NCBI GenBank assembly: GCA_963666415.2
Contig: CAXXPD010000002.1
Location: forward strand, 186,001 to 250,000
Length of the DNA: 64,000 bases
DNA from: Bin87 sp963666415
Lineage (GTDB): Bacteria > Chloroflexota > Dehalococcoidia > Lucifugimonadales > UBA3495
Reading direction: 5' to 3'
Shown: positions 1-9,006 of the stretch, piece after piece
Position numbering within the stretch: position 1 is the first letter of the stretch
Layout: every line of letters begins with the position of its first letter
Position numbers and translations under genes: made by a program
The notes under the pieces: generated by a model
What the model was told of the DNA's origin: nothing
The model's input: the letters and a program-made list of their open reading frames with translations, nothing else
The model's database searches: none

Positions 1-561
1 GGATTTCTCGTGCCCTGCCCTGCCGTTGAACGTGAGCGTGGGCGCGACATCTGGTCGGCGTCGCCGGCCGCGTCTTGATCGTCGTTTTCGTCGGCCGATT
101 CTGGCGCGTTTGACGCACCGCCGTTGGCTGGATTTATCCCGTAGATTGAATTACGGCGGTCGTTCGCGCCGTTGTCGACTGCGTCGTTTGCGCTGCCGTT
201 CTTCGGCATCGGCATGTGGCCCGAAGTGGTGGGCGAGGAGTAGTTGAACTCCGAGTTAGTGCCGCTCGTGGGCTCGTTGGCGTACGAGTCGGGCGATACT
301 GCTTCAAGGAGTTGTTCCTCGGGTATCAACTCCTCGATGTCCGTGAACGCGTGCTGAGTGTCGTCCCCCTGGAGGTTGGTCTAGCTGGCGGCCTCGGCCA
401 CCCGTGCGCCGGTGTTTCTCTCGTGGTTGAACACGGCAGCCGCGGTGGCTGACACGAGAAATACGGCGACGACCACGGCCAGTGCGATGAGCCGTCCGCC
501 ATTCTTTCGGTTGCGGAACTTTCCGATCGTTTCTTTGAGTTCCTTGGCTACATTTTGCAAT
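1..561 (-). pseudogene. Membrane-anchored protein with acidic Asn-rich outer region (frameshifted, cut by window edge)
   Basis: Read on the minus strand from a TTG at 561, the frame gives a short basic cytoplasmic leader, then one hydrophobic segment (LIALAVVVAVFLVSA), then a stop at 383-381. Immediately past that stop another frame stays open to the window edge. It encodes a low-complexity Glu/Asp/Asn/Ser-rich stretch with no Cys. Residue composition across the junction fits one protein with a single frameshift near 385: a type II membrane anchor with a long extracytoplasmic linker. The next in-frame stop upstream of the TTG is only four codons away, so the start is constrained, but I see no strong ribosome binding site. 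The C-terminal domain lies outside the window and no function can be assigned. Confidence 0.5.
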
Positions 562-1134
562 GTTTTGTTTTAGCTTGAGCGCTGTGCGCCCCTTGCTTCA
601 GGCATCCGCGCCGGTCCAAGCACCGGCGATGTTTTGCTTGCTGGATGACATCATCTTCCACCCCGCTTTCCGCCCGTACCCCACTACCCAACCATCCAAA
701 CGTTACCCAATACTCCGTGCAACCTGTGGCCCACCCGACGGTGGGCGTACTGGTGCTTCATTCAAACGTAAATCCCGCCAATTCGTACTGGTAAAACTGC
801 ACTTTCGTTTTCACCCATATTTTCTGGCCGTTTTCCATGTAGGTCTTCTGACGTGCGGAGAAAGATGCACCTGTATTGTTATAAATCGGCCAAGAATGGC
901 CACTTTATGGTAATTCGTGGCTAAAGGTACGACGTGCGGGTAAAAGTGCACCTGCGTTTGTGAATGCGTGGTTAACTAGGTCGGGCTGTGTGCAGTCGGG
1001 GGGATGAGGTAGAAATCAAGAGTGAGTAAGTGTGATGCGTTGCACATCCATAAATGGTCAAGCTGAGGTGTGGTTGCCAGTGTGGGTCTGGGCTAATCGG
1101 ATGGGAAAATGGCCGTGGGGTGTTTTGACTGGAG
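562..1134. other. Intergenic region, no credible gene
   Basis: The open frames here have no ribosome binding sites and look like shadows. The only structure I see is the set of spaced direct repeats listed separately. Confidence 0.5.
785..960. repeat. Spaced direct repeats, iteron-like
   Basis: Two copies of ACGTGCGG-(2)-AAA-(2)-TGCACCTG lie at 851-873 and 932-954, with starts 81 bp apart. A weaker third copy (GGTAAAACTGCAC) lies at about 790. They sit in the gap upstream of the membrane-protein gene, so operator or iteron roles are both possible. This is inference from repetition only. Confidence 0.4.
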
Positions 1135-2344
1135 TCAATCACGGGTTCCGACATTTGGGTTGGACGTGGCGGTTGTGGTTGTGGTTTCAGTCCGTGTTTC
1201 AGTCGGTGTCTGGACGAATTCGTCCACAGTTTCTGGCGCAGAAATGGGCTGTGATTCGGTGGCAGCAGGTTGGCTTGGAGTTGTCGTCGGCTTGGTGTTC
1301 AAGCAGGTACTTGCTGGACCCGAATCGCGACCGGTCTGCGGTCCGGTTGTGGTGTGCCGGCGGGTTGGAGTCGCAGTAGCGTGAGACATCGTTGGCGGTG
1401 CTGAGCAGCACGCGTCGGTTGACGCCAACCTGTTCGTGGACGATGTTGTTCAGCAGCTGGTCGTAGTCGCAGTTACAGGGTTGGGCCGACGATTTTGCGT
1501 CGGCGATTTGTTGTCGGATATTCTTCAGTTCTTGCTTTGCTTTACTTTGGTGATTGCCTGGCGCATGGTCTGGTTGTCCATGACCGATTTTTGTAAGGCG
1601 GCTTGCGCCTCGTTTCGCTGGACGTGCCGGCGGGTGGCGTTTCGTTTTGCCTGAGTGATTCTGTCTTGAAGCTCGGCGATAATTGTGTCCACCTGCTGGA
1701 GCTGTTGGTCCTTGATGAACAGTTCATTGATGAGCTGATTCTTTTCGCGTTCCGTGCCGGCACGGCAGGTTGGTGTGGGGTCGAGGTTGGACGTTTTGGC
1801 GACTACGCCGTGCCGCATTGTGGGCAGCATTTCCCCAGCCGGCCATTGCCTCGCCGGCTGGGATGTTCGCCGTGTTGTAGCACCGCCAGGCGTCGGGTTC
1901 GACGGCGTGGGTGGCCAGTATTTCCATGACGTATAGAGAGGTTCCATCCGGTTGCTGGATCACAACGTCGCGGCGCGTGTTGCTCGTGGATTGCCGTTCG
2001 GTTTTGGCGACGAGGTGTTGACCTTGGATGGGCATCGTGCCTGCCGAGTATCCGCATTCACAACGTAGCCATATTGGGTAGGCGCCGTTGCCGTGCCGGG
2101 TTTGGTTGACGCTTTGTGCGACCATCGTTTGCGCCGCCATGTGGAGGGCCGATTCGGTGGCGCCGGGGGCTTCGGTGTCGACAGCGTGGGCGAAGTGCCG
2201 GGAGAGTTCGTCGCCCGGCTTGGCCCAGACGGGTTGGCCGCAGCTGAGGCATGAGCAGCCGGCGGCAGCGCCGCGCTGGACGTCGTTGACGTGAACCAGC
2301 CGTTGGTCCTGGTCGAGGGCGTACGGCATTCTGACGTTGGCCAT
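1135..2344 (-). pseudogene. CoiA-like nuclease with C-terminal coiled coil (frameshifted)
   Basis: The start ATG at 2344 has GGAGAA seven bases upstream. The first ~45 residues carry a CoiA-type zinc motif: CLSCGQPVWAKPG followed by HFAHA. A second CECG pair follows. A PD-(D/E)XK-like core follows at about residues 135-150 (RRDVVIQ ... YVMEILATH). After a frameshift near 1,800-1,850 the minus strand encodes about 80 residues of strong coiled-coil character (ELQDRITQAKRNATRRHVQR). After another near 1,530 it encodes a short Cys-containing segment and a Thr/Pro-rich tail ending at 1,135. CoiA is a competence-associated protein whose family carries a zinc motif plus nuclease-like fold. The coiled-coil and Thr-rich extension is not part of the basic family. 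Two or three frameshifts mean it is either a pseudogene or misassembled. Confidence 0.6.
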
Positions 2345-2409
2345 TTTGGTTCTTCTCCAGACGTGGAGACATTGCGGTGGTTGAGGTTCCTGGACGGTGG
2401 AGTGTTGGT

Positions 2410-2705
2410 CTACAGAGCTGGCCTGGATTGTGATGCGAGCATGCGTCGCAGCACAGCTGCTCGCTGGCAAAGCGCTGGTCGGTTTTTGGCCGAGTGGTCG
2501 AAGATGTGCCGTCGAATATCCTGGAGTTCCCCGGCCCATGGTCTGAATCTTTCGGTGGCTGGTTCCAGTTTCAGCGTGCTGGTTCAGCCTGAGTGAAGAT
2601 GCCGGTGTTGTGGGCAGAGGACCTCTGTATGGCGAGCAGGTTGCGGCGTTTCACCACCTCGGAGTAGCGTCGGATTTTGGCCGCCGTGCGGTGGGCGGTT
2701 TCCAT
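2410..2705 (-). pseudogene. Small hypothetical protein, one frameshift
   Basis: The ATG at 2705 follows CCGAGAGAACAAAA. The product begins METAHRTAAKIRRYSEVVKR and reads for 44 residues to a stop at 2571. A second frame overlapping that stop continues another ~55 residues of similar basic, helical composition (ATERFRPWAGELQDIRRHIF) to a stop at 2410. I read it as one ~98-residue gene with an indel near 2,580. It lies 65 bp upstream of the CoiA-like gene on the same strand, so co-transcription is likely. I do not recognise the family. Confidence 0.4.
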
Positions 2706-2730
2706 TTTTGTTCTCTCGGTGCGCGGGGTT

Positions 2731-3301
2731 TCAGGGCTTACGCGTAAAGTGGTGGACGCGGTCGTGTTGGTTGGGGTATTGAGGTATGCAGATGGAGTCC
2801 ACGATGCGGATTTTTGTCCGGGATGTCGTGGAACTCGGGTGAAGCCCGTGCCGCCGTGGTCGGCCTCGCCGACGTAGCTGAAGTGGTCGCCCTGGAAGGC
2901 GTCGAGGACTTCGGCGATGTATGATTCCAGCTCTGGACACGACCAGATCAGGCCGGGCCTGGGCAACTGCGTGACGGCGGAGACGGCGTCCAGTTTGGTG
3001 ATGATGCAGAGCGGGTTCCGGAACCCGTACCGGCTTTCATCCGGGAAGTGTGGGTCGTTCGATGGCGTCGGTAGTGATGACCGCGAAGCCGGCGAATTTG
3101 ATCTGGAGTTCCATGAGATCTATGAGGATGTCCTGGGCGTAGAGTTTGCGGTGAGCACGGCAGCTGGTCATCTTTGCGGCCGTGGTGGTGGCGTGTTCGG
3201 ACCGGACGGCGTGGCCGGCTTCGGCCAACGTCTGCCGGCCGTTGACCGGCGGTGGGAAGGGCGGCGTTGAGCGTCTGGCGTCGTTCCTGGCCGGCCGGCA
3301 T
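2731..3301 (-). pseudogene. Hypothetical protein broken by three frameshifts
   Basis: The start ATG at 3301 gives MPAGQERRQTL. Coding character then moves between frames. One segment contains LYAQDILIDLMELQIKFAGF (about 3,040-3,160). The next contains YGFRNPLCIITKLDAVSAV and ESYIAEVLDAFQGDHFSYVG (about 2,790-3,040). The last contains IVDSICIPQYPNQ and stops at 2731. Each segment is protein-like while the alternative frames are not, so this appears to be one ~185-residue protein. No domain was recognised. It sits in the same minus-strand gene row as its neighbours. Confidence 0.4.
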
Positions 3302-3303
3302 TT

Positions 3304-3526
3304 TTAAATGACGGCTTCTGTTTCATCAGCGTTGCGGGTGCCGGTTGTTGGACGGGTGGTGTTGAAATGTTTACGGAACTGGGCTGGGTTTTCCCCACTG
3401 CGGCATCAACCCACAGTTGTCCATGACGTAGAGGAAGGGGACCATGAGGCGTGCGACTGCGGGCTTCGTTTTGGCGAGCGTTTCGGCGGCGGCGGCGTAG
3501 CTGACGCGGCGTTCCTGTGACGTCAT
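3304..3526 (-). pseudogene. Small hypothetical protein overlapping its upstream gene by ATGA
   Basis: The ATG at 3526 overlaps the TGA of the upstream gene (3525-3523) as ATGA, a typical sign of translational coupling. The product starts MTSQERRVSYAAAAETLAKT and contains a hydrophobic stretch (VARLMVPFLYVMDN). The frame stops at 3371. A one-base change within the GGGGAAAACCC run at about 3,390 would extend it through FRKHFNTTRPTT to a stop at 3304, giving about 73 residues. Homopolymer indels like this recur across the resident genes. Function unknown. Confidence 0.4.
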
Positions 3527-3627
3527 GTGGATGTGGCAGCGGTCGGCATCCAGGGCAGTGCAGCTCCGGCGACGGGGGTGAGTGACTTCAGTTTACGTAC
3601 CTGGTCGATGGCCTTGAGGTAGGGTTC
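3523..3627 (-). pseudogene. Interrupted gene X, 3' segment
   Basis: This is the C-terminal 35 codons of the gene whose 5' part is at 9007-9258. Removing 3628-9006 joins the two in frame (LLEPYLKAIDQVRKLKSL), for a total of 357 nt or 118 aa. It ends at TGA 3525-3523, overlapping the next start. Confidence 0.7.
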
Positions 3628-3719
3628 TAAACCAAAGCCAAGGTGAAATGCGCAGACGCATGGGGTAAATTTATGAAGGAACCGAGGTAGCTGGTCTCAG
3701 AAATTGCGAGGGGTTGGTG

Positions 3720-4411
3720 ATGGGCGTGAGGGAGATAGACCGGTCTCTGGAACAATGGCAGATGGGAGTCAAGGACTTGCGGCGGCGTGTGATTCTGGCT
3801 CCCACACCCCGGGAGCGGGAAAGGTGGTACGCCATCCTGCTGCTGGCCCAGGGCTTGACGGCAGCGGCGACGGCGGAGGCGCTGGAGCGGGACCCCCACA
3901 CTATCGGACGTTGGGCGTCGGCCTTCGGCGAGGGAGGGCCTGCGGCCCTGATATTCGAGCAGACCGGTGGTTCCCCCCCGCCCTTGACCAGGCGCAGCAG
4001 GAGGAGTTGAAAGGGGCGGTGGAGCAACCGCCCGCCACAGCGGGCATCGTAATGGCTAACTGGTATTGGAAGGTGATGCGTCAGTTTGTCTCAGAACGGT
4101 TTGGCATCAGCCTGAGCCGCAGCAGTTGCCTGAACTGGCTTCACCGGCTGGGGTTTGCCTTCAAGCGCCCCAAGAAGCGGCTGCTCAAGGCTGATGAGTC
4201 CAAGCGGGAGACCTTCGTGGCGGAGTACGCCGTCCTGTGGGAGGAGGCCCAACGGACTGGAGCCAGGATATTCTTTGCTGATGAGGCCCACTTCCGGGCG
4301 GACGCGGAATTGCGGGGCAAGTGGGTGCTGAAGGGTAAGCCTGCGTTGGTGGACTCCAATAGCCCGAGGTATGGGGAGAAGGCCAGCTACTATTCAGCGG
4401 TGTGCCTGGAG
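3720..4411 (+). pseudogene. IS630-A1 transposase, 5' part (two-frame)
   Basis: ORF A starts at ATG 3720 with GAGGGG upstream and encodes a helix-turn-helix region (RERERWYAILLLAQGLTAAA). It runs into a C7 tract at about 3,974. The -1 frame then carries the winged-helix and catalytic part, including the first Asp of the DDE triad in FFADEAHFRADAELRGKWVL. The zero frame stops at 4010. The C7 at the join is conserved in the divergent copy A', so a programmed -1 shift is likely. Coding is cut at 4411 by IS-D1 and resumes at 8540. Confidence 0.75.
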
Positions 4412-4443
4412 CTCGGCTTTGTACAATCAAGCGGCATAGGCTA

Positions 4444-5651
4444 GTACCGTTGCCAAGTAGATTTGTAAGAATATAAGAAAGCAGCCATACTGGGGCATGA
4501 TCTTTGTGTGAGGAAGTGCCCAGCCATGGCTGCCATCAAGTATAAAGTAGAGTTGACCGAGGCCGAACGCTCCCGTCTCAATGAGGTGTCCCAGCGAGGC
4601 AAGGCGTCAGTGCGCACCGTGAAGCGTGCGCTGTCGCTGCTCAAGGCTGACCAGGGGCTTCGGGACCGTGAGATAGCCGATGTGCTGTTGGTCAACGCGG
4701 CCACGGTCGCCAGAGCGCGGAAGCGGTACGTGGAGGAAGGACTTGAGGGCGCCATCAATGACCGACCGCGGCCGGGCCAGGAGCGCAAGCTGGACGGCAA
4801 GCAGGAAGCGCACCTGATCGCCTTCGCGTGCCGCGCCGCGCCCGCAGGGCACACGCACTGGACACTCCAGTTGTTGGCCGACCAGGTGGTGGAGTTGGAG
4901 TTTGCCGAGAGCATCTCCCTGGAGACGGTGCGCCAGATACTCAAAAAAACGAACTCAAGCCCTGGCAGAAGAAAGAGTGGTGTATCCCCAAGGTGAGCGG
5001 GGAGTTCGTGGCGCGGATGGAGGACGTGCTGGACCTGTACCAACCGGAGTACAATCCGGAGCGTCCGGTAGTGTGTTTCGACGAGACCTCCAGGCAATTG
5101 ACTGGGGAGGTGCGTCCGCCCATCGAGGCTGCCCCCGGACGGGTGGCACGCTATGACACCGAGTACCAGCGAAACGGGACCCGGAACCTGTTCATGATCT
5201 GCGAGCCGAAGGGTGGATGGAGACATGTGGAGGTGACCGAGCGCCGCACTGCCGTGGACTTCGCGCACCAGATGCGGTGGCTGGTGGACGAGGCCTACCC
5301 TGATGCCGAGGTGGTCAGGCTGGTACTGGACAACCTCAACACCCACAAGCTCGGCTCGCTCTACGAAGCATTTGAGCCGTGCGAAGCTCGGCGCATCGCC
5401 CAACGCCTCGAGTTTCATTACACTCCTACGCATAGCAGCTGGCTGAACATGGCTGAGATCGAGTTGAGCGTCTTCCGCAGAGGGTGTCTGAACCGCCGTA
5501 TCAGCGATGAGCCGGAGCTGCGGCGAGAGGTTGCGGCGCTCGAACGCGAGCGCAACGCAGCAAAATCAGCCATAGACTGGCGGTTTACCACCCAAGATGC
5601 TCGCCGTAAGCTCCAGCATATCTACCCTACAAAACCAGATTGACACGGTAC
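4444..5651 (+). mobile_element. IS630-like element B1
   Basis: The ends are GTACCGTTGCC and GACACGGTAC, bordered by TA at 4442-4443 and 5652-5653. The insertion is in a CTAG sequence at the 3' end of the IS-D1 transposase gene. The length of 1,208 bp is identical to copy B2. Confidence 0.85.
4526..5643 (+). CDS. IS630-B1 transposase (ORF A + ORF B via A7 frameshift)
   Basis: ATG 4526 follows GAGGAA. ORF A (to 4996) holds the N-terminal helix-turn-helix (LRDREIADVLLVNAATVARA). At the A7 run near 4,943 the -1 frame continues with the catalytic half: the first Asp in VVCFDETSRQL, the second in VLDNLNTHK, and Glu in SWLNMAEIELSVF. The product is about 370 aa, the normal size for an IS630 transposase. 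Fusion probably needs -1 ribosomal or transcriptional slippage on the A run. The same run occurs in copies B2 and B3, so this copy may well be functional. Confidence 0.8.
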
Positions 5652-7001
5652 TAGCGTGTCGAGCATCCTGTGGTACAAGAGGCGCGGGACTTTTATCGAT
5701 TCGTGCTCGCGCTCGGACGGCATAAAAGTTCCCTGCTGCACCCAGAGGTGTCGTCTGACCAGGGCGATGGCGTCGGCGAAGGAAGGGCTGGTCTTGTCAT
5801 ACCACGCCGCGGTGCGCGGCGCCATGCCGCCACGCTGTTCGATCAGGATATCCGCCGCCAGCGTCACCACGCTGAACAGGCCAAAGAGCGCGGGGGTGGT
5901 TCGGGCGATGGCTCGTTCCGACCACTGGCGCTGGGTTTCCACGCCCAGGTGAGCCCGCAGCTCCTCAAAGGTCACCTCGACCTGCCAGCGCAGCAGATAC
6001 CACTGCAGTATCCGCAGGGGTTCCGCCTCGGTGTCGGTGCATAGCAAAGCATAGGGCCCGCGGCGCTCCTCCAGGTATCTGATGACGACCCAACGTATGG
6101 GAAGGCGCGGCGGCCCGCCGTGGTACCACAGCGCTACGCCCGAAGCGAGCTCGACCCTGGCGGTACTGCCGTCGGAACCGGTGGCGCGGTAGGGAATCCA
6201 TTGTGTAGCGGGATCGTCCAGCACCGCCGTGGGACTGGGCAATCGCGCGCCGACCACCCGGGGCCGCCCGATCTGGCCGGGCCGCCGCGGTGGCCCGGGC
6301 TGGTACCGGGATGCGTCCTTGCGCAGTTTGGTGACGACGACAACGGGCTTCGACATACTCTGGCAATGCCGCAGGAACTCGCGCTTGGCGTAGCCGCCAT
6401 CGGCCACCACCACCAGGTCCCGGTCCGGCAGCCACCGGCGCAGGCAGACCAGCATCTGCTGGGCGTAGTCGGTGAACGTCTGGTGCCGGCGACCTTTGCG
6501 CCGGTCGTAGCGGGCCGACACCACCAGCGCGGTCAAAAACGGTAGCGCCCAGTATCGACCCGCCCATCCGATACGCGTCAGCAACATCAGGCTCACCCAT
6601 TGCAATCCGGGGGTCATCACCACCTGGTCGTCCTTGGACCGCACCGGATCCCGATACCGCCCCTTGGCCGCAATCTTCCGGCCCCAGCGTCGTTCCACCG
6701 TCTCGTCAATGCCGAACACCAACGGCTCGGTGGATGAACCAAGGCGCCCGGCCACCAGCAGCAACAGCACCCGGCTCAGTTGCAGCGGCGACCATCGGGC
6801 ACGGTTGAGCACGTGGTGATAGATGGCGAAGTCGCCGTGCTGCCCAATCCCCAGGATGTTGAGGGCGGAGGACACGGTGCGCTTGCCGGGAGACAGGATC
6901 GCTCCCATGGCCAGGAGTTGGGCTTTGCGCCAGGTCCTGGGGTCAAACAGGTGCTCAAAGGGCAGCAGCAGGGTTACTATGACTGCGGGCAGGGTAGGCA
7001 T
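5622..7001 (-). CDS. IS-D1 transposase (DDE, IS4/IS701-like)
   Basis: This is an intact 459-aa frame with the DDE landmarks GIDETVERRWGRK (first Asp), VVVADGGYAKRE (second Asp) and RWQVEVTFEELRAHLG (Glu). The last nine residues come from the inserted IS630-B1. Removing B1 gives a tail of LAYAA and stop, the same tail as the relative at 22,240. B1 therefore replaced only the final residues and may not have abolished activity. I call it IS4/IS701-like from the motif layout. The exact ISfinder family is uncertain. Confidence 0.75.
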   Translation of the reverse strand: MPTLPAVIVTLLLPFEHLFDPRTWRKAQLLAMGAILSPGKRTVSSALNILGIGQHGDFAIYHHVLNRARWSPLQLSRVLLLLVAGRLGSSTEPLVFGIDETVERRWGRKIAAKGRYRDPVRSKDDQVVMTPGLQWVSLMLLTRIGWAGRYWALPFLTALVVSARYDRRKGRRHQTFTDYAQQMLVCLRRWLPDRDLVVVADGGYAKREFLRHCQSMSKPVVVVTKLRKDASRYQPGPPRRPGQIGRPRVVGARLPSPTAVLDDPATQWIPYRATGSDGSTARVELASGVALWYHGGPPRLPIRWVVIRYLEERRGPYALLCTDTEAEPLRILQWYLLRWQVEVTFEELRAHLGVETQRQWSERAIARTTPALFGLFSVVTLAADILIEQRGGMAPRTAAWYDKTSPSFADAIALVRRHLWVQQGTFMPSEREHESIKVPRLLYHRMLDTLVPCQSGFVG

Positions 7002-7086
7002 ACTCGACCTCTTGTGGTGATTTGGTCGAGCTTACCCTGTTCTTATAATTTATCTAGCTTTTGTACAAAGTCAAGCCTGGAGACGG

Positions 7087-8539
7087 GTAACAGTTCAGAC
7101 TTGGTGAGGTGAATTGGCCGAAGGCGGGTTGCCGAACGCTGGCACGGGTGGCGGCGGTTATGTCATATATAGGGAGTGGATACCGAAATTGACCTGACCA
7201 CCGCCACCCGCGATGTCCTCATCGCCATCATCGCCCAACTGCAGGCCACCGTTCTGGAACAGCAGCGGGTGATTGAGCGGTTGCAGCGGCGGATTGCCGA
7301 ACTGGAAGGCCAGGCGAAACCGGGCGGCCCGCTCCGAATGCCCGGCCTCAAGGCGAAATCGGGCCGGAAGCCCCCAGCGCAGCCGGGGCCCCGCAAGCAG
7401 CGACGCCACGGCTTCGCCCGCCGGCGCATGACACCGACCCACCGGGTGGAGCACGTGATGGAGAACTGTCCCGATTGCGGCGCCCACCTGTCCGGCGGCT
7501 GGATCCAGCGCACTCGGGAGGTCATCGAGCTGCCGGTGGTTCCCGCGCAAGTCACCGAGCACGTCTACCTTGCTCGGACTTGCCCGGCCTGCCGACGGCG
7601 CTGCACACCTCCGGCGGAACTGGGCGGCGTGGTCTTGGGTCAGCAGCGCCTCGGCGTCAACCTGCTCAGCCTGATCGCCACGCTGCGGGAAGAGGGGCGG
7701 CTGCCCATCCGCAGCGTCCAGTGGTATCTGGACACCGTGCATCAGTTGCGCCTCAGCGTGGGGGCCATCGTGAGCGCCATCCATCGCACGGCGCAGCGGG
7801 CCCAACCGGCAGTGGCCGCGATCCTGGACCGCATCCGCGCCAGCCCAGTGGTCCACGCCGACGAAACCGGCTGGCGTCAGAGCGGGGCCAACGGCTACGT
7901 GTGGACTTTCAGCACCCCCACCGAGCGCTACTTCCTGCGGCGGGGTCGGGGCAAGGCGGTGGTGGACGAGGCGCTGAGCGATGCTTTCTCCGGAGTGCTG
8001 GTCAGCGATTTCTACGCCGCCTACCACCATTACGATGGCCCCAAGCAGCGGTGCTGGGCCCACCTGCTGCGGGACATCCACGACCAGCGCACCCGCTACC
8101 CCAAAGACGCCGCACTGGCCCGATGGGCCGCGGCCGTCCACCAGCTCTATGTCGCAGCCAAAGCCTGCAACCATCACGAGCCATGGCAAAGGCGTGTTGC
8201 CCAACTGGCCTGGGAGCGGAAGCTGCTGGCCATCTGCCGCCCTTTCCTGTCTGACCCGTCGGTTGTCCAGGGCAAGCTGTGCCGGCGCATCGAGCGCTTC
8301 ATCAAGGAACTCTTCGTCTTCGTGGCCGAACCGGACGTGCCGTCGGACAACAACCCGGCCGAACGCAGCCTGCGCCACCTGGTCATCAGTCGCAAGATCA
8401 GCGGCGGCACCCGCTCGGAGCAGGGCACCGAGAGCAAGATGACGCTGGCATCCATCTTCGGCACCTGGCGCGCCCAGGGTCTAAATCCTCTCGCCGCCTG
8501 CCGTCAACTGCTCATTTCCCCGCAACTCTGAACTGTTAC
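7087..8539 (+). mobile_element. IS66-family element, copy 1
   Basis: The terminal repeats are GTAACAGTTCAGA and TCTGAACTGTTAC, with a length of 1,453 bp. It lies a few bases beyond the IS-D1 right end within IS630-A1. GACGG is present on both sides, shorter than the clean 8-bp duplication of copy 2. Confidence 0.85.
7176..8531 (+). CDS. IS66-family transposase (TnpC type), copy 1
   Basis: A complete 451-aa frame starting with GTG. An N-terminal coiled coil of leucine-zipper type (QQRVIERLQRRIAELEG) is followed by a Pro/Lys-rich linker, a zinc-finger region (CPDCGAHL ... CPACRRRC) and the DDE core. The core has VVHADETGWRQSG (Asp), VSDFYAAYHHYDG (Asp) and PAERSLRHLVISRKISGG (Glu region). No separate tnpA or tnpB accompanies it, as in single-gene IS66 relatives. 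Copies 2 and 3 in this window are nearly identical, so the family has been active recently. Confidence 0.9.
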   Translation: MDTEIDLTTATRDVLIAIIAQLQATVLEQQRVIERLQRRIAELEGQAKPGGPLRMPGLKAKSGRKPPAQPGPRKQRRHGFARRRMTPTHRVEHVMENCPDCGAHLSGGWIQRTREVIELPVVPAQVTEHVYLARTCPACRRRCTPPAELGGVVLGQQRLGVNLLSLIATLREEGRLPIRSVQWYLDTVHQLRLSVGAIVSAIHRTAQRAQPAVAAILDRIRASPVVHADETGWRQSGANGYVWTFSTPTERYFLRRGRGKAVVDEALSDAFSGVLVSDFYAAYHHYDGPKQRCWAHLLRDIHDQRTRYPKDAALARWAAAVHQLYVAAKACNHHEPWQRRVAQLAWERKLLAICRPFLSDPSVVQGKLCRRIERFIKELFVFVAEPDVPSDNNPAERSLRHLVISRKISGGTRSEQGTESKMTLASIFGTWRAQGLNPLAACRQLLISPQL

Positions 8540-9006
8540 GACGGGCGAGGTGGAATGGATGGAACTGGAGGGCAACAGCAACAGCGGGACCTCGGTTGCC
8601 TTCCTGACGCAACTGCCTGACGCAACTGAAGGAAAAGCATCCAGGGCCGCTGCGGGTCATCTGGGACAATGCGCCGGCCCATCGTGGGGAGGCGGTGCGG
8701 GAGTGCCTCAGGACGCCTGAGCTGGAGCTGAGGCTGGTGAACCTGCCGGGCTACAGCCCTGACTTCAACGCCGATGAGGCTGTCTGGGGTTGGGCGAGAG
8801 AGGAGGTCACTGGCAATCTGTGCTTGGGCAGCAGGGCGGCGGTGCAGGAGAGGGTCGGCAAATTCCTGGCCGGGCTGTCCAGCCGGAAAGACGAGGTGAG
8901 ACGGCGCTGCCGGACGGTCCTGCAATCAAGGGCCGAAACACTCCCGCGAGACTCCCGCCCCGATTCCCAGCACCCGGCAAATGCACATCCCACCTTGGCT
9001 TTGGTT
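8540..9006 (+). pseudogene. IS630-A1 transposase, 3' part
   Basis: Coding resumes with GEVEWMELEGNSNSG. A tandem duplication of the 13-mer CCTGACGCAACTG (about 8,602-8,627) then shifts the frame ahead of the second catalytic Asp (the VIWDNAPAHRG region). The remaining part, from 8695, contains the Glu motif PDFNADEAVWGWAR. The identical duplication occurs in copies A2 and A3. Confidence 0.75.

Larger units (their letters stand above)
4412..7074 (-). mobile_element. IS-D1, IS4/IS701-like DDE element
   Basis: The terminal inverted repeats are CTCGGCTTTGTACAA on the left and, read inward from the right, CTTGACTTTGTACAA. Both flanks carry CCTGGAG, consistent with a target duplication inside IS630-A1. 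Without the nested IS630-B1 the element is about 1.45 kb with one transposase. A relative, IS-D2, lies at 22224-24926. Confidence 0.75.

Noticed and set aside
7158..8378. 406-codon minus-strand open frame
   Set aside because: It is the antisense shadow of the IS66 transposase and recurs antisense to the other copies. High GC keeps the antisense frame open.
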